From Thermoproteota archaeon (lineage in GTDB: Archaea; Thermoproteota; Thermoprotei; Thermoproteales; Thermocladiaceae): a stretch of DNA of 64,000 nucleotides. Under the pieces are notes generated by a model that searched no databases, was not told the DNA's origin, and worked only from the letters and a program-made list of their open reading frames with translations. The stretch covers positions 26,612 to 90,611 of the forward strand of contig JAADDN010000168.1 in the NCBI GenBank assembly GCA_013153895.1, given 5' to 3'. This document shows, in pieces, positions 34,003 through 42,523 of this stretch. The position numbers and the translations under genes were made by a program. Every line of letters begins with the position of its first letter. The stretch's first letter is position 1.

Positions 34003-35004
34003 ATGGAGCTATCTAACATAGTTAGCGAGATGATGAGGATTGAGGAGGAGCTTAGGAATCTTGCAACAGAGCTGCAGAAGTCCAGGATCGAGAGGAACGA
34101 GTATGTTTATGATATTCAGAATGTTAAGAAGGTTTTAAATAATATATGTGAGAAGCTTAACAAGATTAGTGAGGAGCCGTGTGCGGATATGATATCTAAC
34201 ATATTGAAAAATATGGTAGATCTTGCATATGATTATATTTCTACTATATGTAATAGGGAGGATGGTTATTATAAATGCTCCAACATTAGTACAAGAGAAT
34301 TTAGAAAGTTTATAGAAGAATTTGAGAAAGTTACGGGTAGAACATGTGGGAACCTTCTACTCTATATGGACTCGGTCCAGCTTCCTGCTGTTATAGATGG
34401 ACTTGCTAACTGTATACATGTTGCCGCTGAGGAGCTAGCTAAAATTAACAAACATGGTAGGAGAGTTGGTAGATGCATCATAGTTGGCTATGCTGATCCA
34501 AGGATCATAGAGCTATGTAAAAAGTGGACGGATCTTGTAGAGAAGTATCATAATATGGGTATCTACCTGGAGGAGGATTATAATAGTCTTATAGGTATTG
34601 GAAGAGGACTCTCTCTTGATCTACGTGTAGGTTCCTCTCCTGGACATGCAATGAAGATAGATTTTAAGAATGGTACACTGAAATATTATGATTCTGATAT
34701 GAATGTTATAGATACTGTACGAGTATTCATAGAGAAGCATCTAGATGGGTCATGTATGTATGATTATGCGAACCAGGAGCTGACATGTAGGTTCGATCCA
34801 GGTGCTGATAAGGTATCTGACAAGCTTGCATGGATTGCTGCTAATGTTACAAGTCTAGATGTTTACCTTGATGATGAGATTCCCGAATATATGAAGGATA
34901 GAGTATCCTCAGCTGCCCGTTCTGTACAGTTGAACTATGAGGAGGCTAGTATGAGTATTAGAGAGATGATGGATAAAGCTAGTAGAATGGTGATGCTAAT
35001 ATGA
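34003..35004 (+). CDS. Duplicated cassette gene A2 (unknown family)
   Basis: Paralog of A1 at 30748: shares the Glu-Glu-Glu-Leu-Arg-Asn-Leu-Ala-Thr-Glu-Leu-Gln helix (here 13-24), Thr-Gly-Arg-x-Cys-Gly-Asn, Asp-Gly-Leu-Ala-Asn-Cys, Arg-Arg-Val-Gly-Arg-Cys, and Arg-Val-Gly-Ser-Ser-Pro-Gly-His. The N-terminal helix is identical at DNA level over a short stretch, but the rest has diverged widely. The stop overlaps the start of B2. Confidence 0.75.
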   Translation: MELSNIVSEMMRIEEELRNLATELQKSRIERNEYVYDIQNVKKVLNNICEKLNKISEEPCADMISNILKNMVDLAYDYISTICNREDGYYKCSNISTREFRKFIEEFEKVTGRTCGNLLLYMDSVQLPAVIDGLANCIHVAAEELAKINKHGRRVGRCIIVGYADPRIIELCKKWTDLVEKYHNMGIYLEEDYNSLIGIGRGLSLDLRVGSSPGHAMKIDFKNGTLKYYDSDMNVIDTVRVFIEKHLDGSCMYDYANQELTCRFDPGADKVSDKLAWIAANVTSLDVYLDDEIPEYMKDRVSSAARSVQLNYEEASMSIREMMDKASRMVMLI

Positions 35005-35855
35005 GGCTTGTAGATTATCTTAGACAGATTAGGGAGAAGCTTGAACATATATATGAAACATGTATGAGAGATGTTGAGTCATGTATATTTGAGTATTTTA
35101 CACTTGCACTTGAGCTGCCTGCGCTGGAAAAGTTGAAGAATAGTGCATGGTCAATGTATGCTGCTGAGAAGAGAAGGGAGGATAAGTATCTGTACGAGCT
35201 ATTCAACTCGCTATATACTGGACATCTCCCATCTAGATATGCGAGAGATATCTCTTCTAAAGCATCTGCAGAGGCTCTGGCAGAGACTATTAGAGAGATT
35301 GTAGAAGATGTTAAGGAACTTGAGAAATATTATGAGAATGAGGATCTTCACATCTATTCTGGATGTATAGTGAGGGGTAGACCAGGACCAGAGAAGCTAT
35401 CTATGATAGGTGCAACATGTGACACATATGGAGGATACTATAGTAATAATAGGCTAGTAGCTGCTAATAATGATATAGCTCTCGAGCTAGATACTGAGAA
35501 TCCTAGAGAGGCAAGATGCTTCTCACTTCATCCTGAGTATAAAATGTGTGAGAGACTGCTAGTATCTTCAATATCTGACTGTTATAGCAGGAATGGTGAG
35601 GTATACTGTACATCTCCTCCATATCACAATCTTGGATATATTTATAGGGCTCTAGATAAGGTGGAAGAGTTTAGGACATTATTATCATCTCTTGTACATA
35701 CTACACTATATGGTATATATAGTAGAGGATTTGTAGAGAAGCTGGCAATGGCAGATGCATATACTAGGAAGGAGTTTGAGACTCCTCTAGTAGTTAACAT
35801 GCGCAGAGAGATCGATAACGCTGCGAGCAGGGTCTTTGGAGAAAAAAGAGAATAG
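35001..35855 (+). CDS. Duplicated cassette gene B2 (unknown family)
   Basis: Paralog of B1: the central motif reads Leu-His-Ile-Tyr-Ser-Gly-Cys-Ile-Val-Arg-Gly-Arg-Pro. It has additional cysteines in the beta segment (about residues 118-205) that are not in B1, so disulfide layout differs. Overlaps A2 by 4 nt. No known family. Confidence 0.75.
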   Translation: MRLVDYLRQIREKLEHIYETCMRDVESCIFEYFTLALELPALEKLKNSAWSMYAAEKRREDKYLYELFNSLYTGHLPSRYARDISSKASAEALAETIREIVEDVKELEKYYENEDLHIYSGCIVRGRPGPEKLSMIGATCDTYGGYYSNNRLVAANNDIALELDTENPREARCFSLHPEYKMCERLLVSSISDCYSRNGEVYCTSPPYHNLGYIYRALDKVEEFRTLLSSLVHTTLYGIYSRGFVEKLAMADAYTRKEFETPLVVNMRREIDNAASRVFGEKRE

Positions 35856-35877
35856 GTAGGGTAGAGAAGTCTCTCAC

Positions 35878-37341
35878 ATGTTCGAGCTTGATGGAAAGAG
35901 GGTAAGACCTGAACGTAGACGGATGTTTAAAACTCATCTTAAAGCGTTAATCCTTATTCTTATTGTTATGATCTGTATATCAATGTTCTTATTATATCAT
36001 TATGGTATAACAATGACATTATCAAACGTTGATCCCTGGGTAGTACGCAGCGTGCTATCAGGTGAGAACACTCCTGTATGGGTATACACGTGGATAGGGG
36101 CTAAACTGCCGAAGGACTTTATAGTATGGAGGTTCGATACTTTTGAGATAGCTGTAGGATATGTACATAGTTTATCAACATTGGAGTATCTTTCAAAACA
36201 TAGCTGGTATGTTGGAGGACTAGACTACTATATTATCGCGCCTCCTAGAATGCCAGTATACTTTCCTAGGAGCGATGCATTGAATGCTTCTAGAGTGAAC
36301 TATCTCGTAAAGATTCATAATCCATATATGGTATATAACGGTACTAATGTTACCATAGCTATTCTAGATACAGGAATAGACTATCTTCTCCCAGTATTCT
36401 ACACTAACTGTCATGTATCTACAAAATATAGTCATATAATTGCAATGGTGAGCTTTGTGGATGGTGGCAGAGTATATATATGGAGTAGAAAGTACTGGCT
36501 AGAGGGAAAGAACATGTCATTAACAGAATTATATAGTTGGGAACAGTCAATATATTCTGTATACGGTGTATATCCATTCATGGACATTGTAGGACATGGA
36601 ACCGCTGTAGCATCAGTAATCGTTGGACAGCCATGTTACTATCATGGTTTCAGCGGTGTAGCTCCAGGTGCTAGGATAGTAATGTTGAAGGTCTTTCCAG
36701 ACAAGTCAACTACAAGTATCATAATACTGATAGAGGCATTGCACTGGCTCTACTTTCACTATAAGGAGTATCATATAAAGATAGTTAGCATGAGCTTGAA
36801 CGCTTTCACACCAAGCTTCGGAACTTTTTCAGATCCAATAAACATTATTCTTCAACATCTAGCAGAGAAGGGGCTCATAATCCTAGTAGCCTCAGGAAAC
36901 GAGGGAAACTTTCCAGGAAGCCTAGACTCTATAGGAAATGCTCCTAATGTATATCTTGTAGGTGCTTGGGATCCTATCCACTGGAAGATCGCGTACTTCA
37001 CCTCTATGCCTACAGTTGGGCAGCATCCTATTAACTTTCTAGGAGATGGTTACATGGTGTGGAGTGTTGTTCCTAATAGTAGCATGATATTTAGAGCGGT
37101 AAGCGAGTATGTTCCATATCTGATAATGGATAAGAAACATGGAATGGTCCTTCTCTCAGGAACATCTCTTGCAACTCCTGCTGTTGCTGGAGTAGTAGCA
37201 GACTGGTATCAGTGGTATCTAGAACATTATCATCGTGCTTCTGCTCCTGAGACACTTGTCAGGATAATATGCTCGAGAGGGTACATTACTGGGAGAATAC
37301 CGCTAATAGTTACATGTGGTCTTGTGAGAGCGCCTAAATAG
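35878..37341 (+). CDS. Membrane-anchored subtilisin-like serine protease (S8)
   Basis: A basic N-terminus and one membrane segment (about 21-41) are followed by an outside protease domain with the S8 triad: Asp164 in Ile-Leu-Asp-Thr-Gly-Ile-Asp, His240 in Gly-His-Gly-Thr-Ala-Val-Ala-Ser, Ser430 in Gly-Thr-Ser-Leu-Ala-Thr-Pro, with oxyanion Asn341 in Ser-Gly-Asn-Glu-Gly-Asn. Asn-x-Thr/Ser sites fit glycosylation outside the cell. It directly follows the A-B cassette, whose disulfide-rich proteins may be its substrates or partners (inference). It could mature surface or virion proteins. Confidence 0.9.
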   Translation: MFELDGKRVRPERRRMFKTHLKALILILIVMICISMFLLYHYGITMTLSNVDPWVVRSVLSGENTPVWVYTWIGAKLPKDFIVWRFDTFEIAVGYVHSLSTLEYLSKHSWYVGGLDYYIIAPPRMPVYFPRSDALNASRVNYLVKIHNPYMVYNGTNVTIAILDTGIDYLLPVFYTNCHVSTKYSHIIAMVSFVDGGRVYIWSRKYWLEGKNMSLTELYSWEQSIYSVYGVYPFMDIVGHGTAVASVIVGQPCYYHGFSGVAPGARIVMLKVFPDKSTTSIIILIEALHWLYFHYKEYHIKIVSMSLNAFTPSFGTFSDPINIILQHLAEKGLIILVASGNEGNFPGSLDSIGNAPNVYLVGAWDPIHWKIAYFTSMPTVGQHPINFLGDGYMVWSVVPNSSMIFRAVSEYVPYLIMDKKHGMVLLSGTSLATPAVAGVVADWYQWYLEHYHRASAPETLVRIICSRGYITGRIPLIVTCGLVRAPK

Positions 37342-37361
37342 GTCCTATAGATATTATACCT

Positions 37362-38147
37362 ATGCTAATGATAGACTACTCTACTAGGATAGTAACCATT
37401 TCATCACCATTCTACCAGTTCTTAACATATCATAATCACGTACCTGTAGAGAAGGGTGATCACTTGATCATGGTGCCAGCATTCTCACAGTACCGTGCCT
37501 CATATAGTGAAGGATTCTACTATCTTCTCGACATGGAGGAGCTTAAAATAATGAAGGTTGGAGTAGGGATAAGAGAGGTCTTGAATGATCATGATATTAT
37601 TAGCCTTATGAGAAGGATAGTTAGGCTTCTAGGAATAGATGTAAGATATGGTGAGAACTATATCTATCTTGGTAGGCGGGCAAGAGTATTTAAATGTCCA
37701 TTAATGTCAGTATATGCACTAGTTTTCGGCACTTTCAGACTAGTAGTAGAGCCGTTAGATGTGACTGATAGGATATCTCTTCTAGATCTTCCAGTTCTTG
37801 TTCAGTATGGTCCATATATGGTATATATTGATGAGGGACGTATAATACCTATACCAGATAACTCAAATATTTACCATATAGTTAAGATAGGTAAGATAGA
37901 TATCAACTATATTGGTCTTGATTCAACATTTAGAGTATATAATCACTGTAGGCTGATACGTTCTCATGATGTGATTATTCTACGTACATGGAGGAGAGAT
38001 ATTGTTAAGCTATTGTCAGGTTATGTATGTAGGATAGTGAATATAGGTGATCAATATTTCCTATATTTTAACAAGGATATAGATGTTGAACGGATAGTAC
38101 AGTCAGCATCTGCAGGACATATTGCTGATAAGATTGACCTGTTATAA
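37362..38147 (+). CDS. Hypothetical 261-residue protein after the protease
   Basis: Beta-rich, hydrophobic-alternating sequence with few charges in strands and a repeated Gly-Glu-Asn-Tyr-Ile-Tyr / Tyr-Gly-Pro-Tyr-Met-Val-Tyr pattern; no membrane segment is clear. It begins 20 nt after the protease gene and is likely co-transcribed. No family recognised. Confidence 0.7.
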   Translation: MLMIDYSTRIVTISSPFYQFLTYHNHVPVEKGDHLIMVPAFSQYRASYSEGFYYLLDMEELKIMKVGVGIREVLNDHDIISLMRRIVRLLGIDVRYGENYIYLGRRARVFKCPLMSVYALVFGTFRLVVEPLDVTDRISLLDLPVLVQYGPYMVYIDEGRIIPIPDNSNIYHIVKIGKIDINYIGLDSTFRVYNHCRLIRSHDVIILRTWRRDIVKLLSGYVCRIVNIGDQYFLYFNKDIDVERIVQSASAGHIADKIDLL

Positions 38148-38181
38148 TAATGTTTAAATTTTTATTACAGGGAAGATACCT

Positions 38182-38469
38182 ATGGCAGAGGAGGCAGGAA
38201 AGGTAGAGATCACGGAATCAATAATATCTAAGACGCTGAGAATAATTAGAACACCAACATTTATAGCTGGTGTGGCGTTCATGCTACTTGGACTAGTATG
38301 CATGTTTGCGTTCCCAGCAATGTTTGGTCCTTTCGGTGTGCTACTTGGTATACTATGTATGACATTTCTAGAAGGTATTGCAATAGTGTTCTATGTGCTC
38401 ACTGCTAAATATGTTGGCACGGTATTCAGGAGAAAGAGAACTTACAAGTATTGGGATAGTAGAGAATAA
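38182..38469 (+). CDS. Two-helix membrane protein with C-terminal YKYWDSRE tail
   Basis: The 95-residue product has two membrane segments (about 30-52 and 57-78) linked by a Phe-Gly-Pro-Phe-Gly turn, and a basic tail ending Arg-Lys-Arg-Thr-Tyr-Lys-Tyr-Trp-Asp-Ser-Arg-Glu. Similar in layout and tail to the product at 50565. An AT-rich box (GTTTAAATTTTTA) is about 26 nt upstream. Function unknown. Confidence 0.7.
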   Translation: MAEEAGKVEITESIISKTLRIIRTPTFIAGVAFMLLGLVCMFAFPAMFGPFGVLLGILCMTFLEGIAIVFYVLTAKYVGTVFRRKRTYKYWDSRE

Positions 38470-38493
38470 TTATATAGTTCTAACCTAGGTCTA

Positions 38494-38501
38494 TTTTTAA
38501 A
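38494..38501 (+). promoter_or_regulatory. TATA-like box for the AAA ATPase gene
   Basis: TTTTTAAA lies 22-29 nt before ATG 38523 with no ribosome binding site, the standard leaderless arrangement of this window. Confidence 0.55.
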
Positions 38502-38522
38502 TCCATTCTTCTCAGATCTATC

Positions 38523-40232
38523 ATGGACTGGGTTCTCAGACTATTAGAAGAATGTTACATATATAGGTACTCTACTATAGGTATAGTAGAGACAGGAGAT
38601 CTGCGTCATAGTATTATTATACTCTTAAAGAAGTGTGTAAACATTAGAGATGCATTCAAGGATAGTGATGTTCCACTTCCTGAGAGAGTGATCTTCTACT
38701 CTGGTACGCAGCTATATGAGCCATATGTTGAGGAGGGGAGGATAAAGCTTAGAAAGATAAGTCTTGGGGAAGAGAACATATTTCAGAGTGGTGATGATAA
38801 TATTGTTACACCATTACAGGCACTGTCATATTATAGGAAGCTTGTATATGAGGAAGGTAGGATACTTATGATATTTTCACTCTATGGCTTTCCTAGAGAC
38901 AGCATAGTGACTCTCTATCCAATGATCTCTGAGATAATTGCTGACCCTAGCCTACAGTATCAGCGTTCTGGATCTATGCTCATATTTATTGTTGATGATA
39001 GGGAGAAGCTTGCTCCCTTCATTGGGAACAGTATCCATGTTCATGATGAGGTAAGTGATGATGAGATTAGAAGTATAGTTACTAGGTTTAGAGCGAAAAT
39101 GTCTAAATATGGTTATAGTATAGATGTCTCTGATGATAAGATAATTGAATTGTTAAGAGGGTTAGAGTATAAAGATGTTGAGAACATTATTGCAAAGATT
39201 GGACAGAAAATGAAGAGTCTTAAACCTGAAGAAGCCAAAAAGCTCAATATTATCCATGAGATTATAAGTGAGCGTAATAGGATAATCATACAGCAGCTAC
39301 CGTGTCTAGAACCTATCGAGCCGAAACATGGGTTTGAAGCAGTGGGAGGATATAGCGATGTTAAGGAGATTGTTCGGAGAACATTTATCAATATATGGAA
39401 GCATAGGGACCTGGCTAGAAGTCTAGGAGCAGAGCTTCCTAAAGGAATGCTCCTCTTCGGTATACGTGGCACGGGTAAGACATGGTTTGTAAAGTGTATG
39501 GCTAAGGAGCTTGATCTGCCAATGTATAGGTTCATTATAGAGAGCGTGAAGAGTAAATGGTATGGTGAGAGCGAGAGAGCTCTTAGACATGTTTTCAAGA
39601 TGTTGAGGAAGATACAGCCAGTAATACTCTTCATAGATGAGATAGATAAACTGATGACAGAGAGAGGAGGACAGCAGGAGCATGAGGTTTCTAGAGCTCT
39701 GAAGAATATTATTCTAGAGGAGATGAGTGAGAAGGATGATATAATTCTTATATGTACAACAAACTTTCCTGAACAGCTTGACAAGGCTTTCCTACGTGCT
39801 GGACGTATCGATATTAAGCTACCATTCCTATTGCCAGATTATGATGCTAGGAGACAGATCCTTGAGATACATACGAGAGTAGTAAGAAAGGTTCCTCTTG
39901 ACAGGGATGTAAACCTAGACGAGCTAGCTAGAAAGACCAGTGGATGGACTGGTGCAGAGATCGAGCAGCTTGTTAAGGAAGCTATAATATATGCGTTAGA
40001 TGAGGCTGTTAGACGCGGTATAAAGAGGATGAAGGTAGGTATGAGACATTTCGAGGAGGCGTATAATAATATTGTTGTTGACCGTAAGACACGTGCAGCA
40101 GAGCTTGACAGGTTTGTAAACATTGCAAAATCATTGACAAGCCATAGAGAGGTGATCAGATATGTAGAGAAGCAGAAGAACATGGTTACAAGCGAGATAT
40201 CTATAGTAGAGGACAAGACAATATTCCTATAA
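38523..40232 (+). CDS. Ycf46-like / Cdc48-related AAA+ ATPase
   Basis: Walker A Gly-Ile-Arg-Gly-Thr-Gly-Lys-Thr is at 313-320, Walker B Leu-Phe-Ile-Asp-Glu-Ile-Asp at 369-375, and Arg fingers follow in Phe-Leu-Arg-Ala-Gly-Arg-Ile-Asp. The N-terminal 250 residues look like a degenerate RecA-like domain (strand Met-Leu-Ile-Phe-Ile-Val-Asp-Asp near 157) and lead to the AAA core through a Glu-x-x-Gly-Gly linker, the architecture of Ycf46-type ATPases. It may unfold or remodel proteins, with the DUF1257 and DUF2997 proteins as possible partners. The pore loop is Lys-Trp-Tyr-Gly. Confidence 0.8.
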   Translation: MDWVLRLLEECYIYRYSTIGIVETGDLRHSIIILLKKCVNIRDAFKDSDVPLPERVIFYSGTQLYEPYVEEGRIKLRKISLGEENIFQSGDDNIVTPLQALSYYRKLVYEEGRILMIFSLYGFPRDSIVTLYPMISEIIADPSLQYQRSGSMLIFIVDDREKLAPFIGNSIHVHDEVSDDEIRSIVTRFRAKMSKYGYSIDVSDDKIIELLRGLEYKDVENIIAKIGQKMKSLKPEEAKKLNIIHEIISERNRIIIQQLPCLEPIEPKHGFEAVGGYSDVKEIVRRTFINIWKHRDLARSLGAELPKGMLLFGIRGTGKTWFVKCMAKELDLPMYRFIIESVKSKWYGESERALRHVFKMLRKIQPVILFIDEIDKLMTERGGQQEHEVSRALKNIILEEMSEKDDIILICTTNFPEQLDKAFLRAGRIDIKLPFLLPDYDARRQILEIHTRVVRKVPLDRDVNLDELARKTSGWTGAEIEQLVKEAIIYALDEAVRRGIKRMKVGMRHFEEAYNNIVVDRKTRAAELDRFVNIAKSLTSHREVIRYVEKQKNMVTSEISIVEDKTIFL

Positions 40233-40240
40233 CCTATCAA

Positions 40241-40249
40241 TTATATACC
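40241..40249 (+). promoter_or_regulatory. TATA-like box for the gene at 40268
   Basis: TTATATACC is 19-27 nt before ATG 40268; a second AT-rich TATAAAAC follows. Leaderless arrangement. Confidence 0.5.
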
Positions 40250-40267
40250 CTATAAAACATATCAATC

Positions 40268-40549
40268 ATGGATAAGAGAGATATAGTCCTAAATGATATA
40301 TCTGAAAGACTTGTAAGCTATATTCTAGCTAACTGGAGAAGATATGCATATCTAGACAATTCTAACTGTATAAACATGCCGCTTACCAGGATAGCTAAAG
40401 AAGTTGTTAATGAGAGAGTTGACAGAGCAACACTTGGACAGGCATATTCAAAGGTGAGGGAAAGATTCAGGAAGATGGGTTATAGGGTAGTACTGAAGAG
40501 GAGGTGGGCTAAGAATGGTTCTACCTGGATAGAGATATGTAGGGACTAG
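40268..40549 (+). CDS. Small DNA-binding-like protein, paralog of the gene at 60281
   Basis: The 93-residue product shares with the 60281 product Leu-Val-Ser-x-Ile-Leu-x-Asn-Trp-Arg/Lys-Arg/Lys-Tyr-Ala-Tyr-Leu-Asp-Asn followed by a Cys, then a helix, and a C-terminal strand pair ending Ile-Glu-Ile-Cys. Helix-helix-helix-strand-strand order with basic residues fits a winged-helix fold, so a DNA-binding role is likely but unproven. Its stop overlaps the convergent nrdD stop by 4 nt. Confidence 0.65.
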   Translation: MDKRDIVLNDISERLVSYILANWRRYAYLDNSNCINMPLTRIAKEVVNERVDRATLGQAYSKVRERFRKMGYRVVLKRRWAKNGSTWIEICRD

Positions 40550-42435
40550 CTTAGAACTGTCTTTCTTCTCCTGCTCATGAACTCTGCTCTTCTTCCAGGG
40601 TTCCAGTTGCTTATTGGTCTATAGTATCCGACTATTCTATCCCACTTCTCTATGTTTCTGCTACCACAGTTTGGACATTCATCATATATTCCTGTTAGTA
40701 CTGTCCAACAGTTTCTACATATTGACTGTACTGGCTTATATGCTATATATGGTATGTACGTGCTTCTACATATTTCTGTGACTAGTTTAGCAACTTTCTC
40801 AGCTTCTAGATACATTGGTGCATGGATAAACATTACATAGCCACCATCGTAGAGCGGCTTGTTCATGAATCTGGGTCTGCATAGCTCGTTCTCTATCCAT
40901 ACCTTCTCCTCTAGTGGGTATATACTATAGTATGGTACTGTCTGTGAACTATAGTATAGTTCTATTCTACCTGTCTCTGGATCAACATCACGTGGAATAA
41001 ACATAAGCATCTTAGGATGATATTCAGCGTCCATCATTGCAAGCTTGATAGAAGCCTCCTCAGCAGGTGCCTGCTCTAGATTATATAGTACCTGGTCAGC
41101 CTCGGCAAACTCTCTCAACCTCTTCTTAACATGTTCTAGAACCTTGACAGCATAGTAGACCATCTCCTTTTTAACGTTCCTATCAGGTATGTTCCATGCA
41201 GAGTAGAATGGTATGCTGTTGATCTCTGGCAGACCTGTCCTAGCTAGCTTCATTGTCTCAGAGTCATCATGATTTAGAAGATACATGATTGACATATACT
41301 CAGCTATTCCAATAGTAGCAACAGTGTTAAAATATGTTCTAAACGGGTTAGAGAGCCTATACGGATCATTTAACAGCCATGCAGTAGTCGGGTACAGACC
41401 CATCTTATAGAAGTCCAAGTATCTTCTTTTCAGATACATTAACGCGTTTCTACATGTCTCCAATATATCGTCTAGCATTGGAATTATCTTCTCGGGCTCT
41501 CCCCTAGATAGCCAGGCTAGTCTAGGCATGTTGATCCCTATATATCCTATAGATCCTGTAAGTATGACCCATCTCCCAGTCACTGGCACATGCTTCAATA
41601 TTTCTTGTACATCTATCCTCAATCTACAGCAGAAACTTAGCGCCTCACCAGGCTCTGAAACGTTTGGATTCATGAAGTAGAATGTTCCTCTCCTAGCTAT
41701 CAGCTCCCAGAACATTTCCCATAGATCATGCTCTCTCAGAATCTTGAGAAAGAAGTCTGTAAGATAGACCGAGGGTATTGGAAAGGTTAGCGGTCTTCCA
41801 TGTGCGTCTCCTCTCATGAAGCTTCTAATAGTCTCTCCCATGTACTTCACTGCGTTATCTATCATTTCTATTCCTGTACCAATCTTCTTACCACATTTAT
41901 ATACTTCTAATTCTTTTAGAGGTTTCTCACCCATAGATATTCCATATATCTCGTTTATGAACATTGACTGGCTGACATATCTACTAGGCTTGTTAACATT
42001 ATAATGGTAGAACTCTACCATCTGTCTCAGCTCTCTATCATCTGTTATGTATGGTGCTGCTGCAATATCAAGATAGTTTAATCCTACTGCTCCTGTACGT
42101 TCTTGTGTGAGGTATAGCGCTATATCTAATACATGGTTCATAAATACTGTACCATATTTAGCACATCTATATGTTAGGCATGTAGTCTCGATCAGTTCTC
42201 TCTTACCTATCTCAGTAGCGTTGAACCCTCCGCAGTATGGTTCCATCCATCCTCCTGAACGTATCTTAAAAGTATATAATGTTCCTGTTATCTCATATCT
42301 ATACCATTTATCGTTTATTTTAGCTATTGTTGGAAGAATATGATTCTCCCATAGACACCTCTCCTCTAATCCTACTAGAATAGATACTGCTGTTGGCGGT
42401 ATGTTCGCGTTCCTCTTTATAAGATACTCATCCAT
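40546..42435 (-). CDS. nrdD: Anaerobic (class III) ribonucleoside-triphosphate reductase
   Basis: The C-terminus has the zinc site Cys-Arg-Asn-Cys ... Cys-Pro-Asn-Cys and the glycyl radical loop Arg-Ile-Val-Gly-Tyr-Tyr-Arg-Pro (Gly about 603). Upstream are the barrel core features of NrdD: Asn-x-x-Glu-Pro-Gly-Glu-Ala-Leu-Ser-Phe-Cys-Cys with the active-site cysteines and Gly-Tyr-Ile-Gly-Ile-Asn-Met-Pro-Arg. It makes deoxynucleotides without oxygen. At 629 residues it lacks the N-terminal ATP-cone. No NrdG activase is recognised in the window, so the host's or another gene must activate it. Divergent from the DUF262 gene. Confidence 0.85.
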   Translation of the reverse strand: MDEYLIKRNANIPPTAVSILVGLEERCLWENHILPTIAKINDKWYRYEITGTLYTFKIRSGGWMEPYCGGFNATEIGKRELIETTCLTYRCAKYGTVFMNHVLDIALYLTQERTGAVGLNYLDIAAAPYITDDRELRQMVEFYHYNVNKPSRYVSQSMFINEIYGISMGEKPLKELEVYKCGKKIGTGIEMIDNAVKYMGETIRSFMRGDAHGRPLTFPIPSVYLTDFFLKILREHDLWEMFWELIARRGTFYFMNPNVSEPGEALSFCCRLRIDVQEILKHVPVTGRWVILTGSIGYIGINMPRLAWLSRGEPEKIIPMLDDILETCRNALMYLKRRYLDFYKMGLYPTTAWLLNDPYRLSNPFRTYFNTVATIGIAEYMSIMYLLNHDDSETMKLARTGLPEINSIPFYSAWNIPDRNVKKEMVYYAVKVLEHVKKRLREFAEADQVLYNLEQAPAEEASIKLAMMDAEYHPKMLMFIPRDVDPETGRIELYYSSQTVPYYSIYPLEEKVWIENELCRPRFMNKPLYDGGYVMFIHAPMYLEAEKVAKLVTEICRSTYIPYIAYKPVQSICRNCWTVLTGIYDECPNCGSRNIEKWDRIVGYYRPISNWNPGRRAEFMSRRRKTVLS

Positions 42436-42492
42436 GTGTTTATAATAGGTTATGCGATATTAAAGCGGGATCTATGATGGTTAAGTGAGTAG

Positions 42493-42500
42493 TTTATATA
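42493..42500 (+). promoter_or_regulatory. TATA-like box for the DUF262 gene
   Basis: TTTATATA is 24-31 nt before ATG 42524. It argues against the earlier in-frame GTG (42485), because that start would put the box inside the coding region. Confidence 0.6.
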
Positions 42501-42523
42501 CCCTAACACTCATCTACGGTAAC

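Noticed and set aside
42485..42523. N-terminal extension of the DUF262 gene (GTG start)
   Set aside because: The TATA-like box at 42493-42500 would lie inside the extension; ATG 42524 has the standard spacing.
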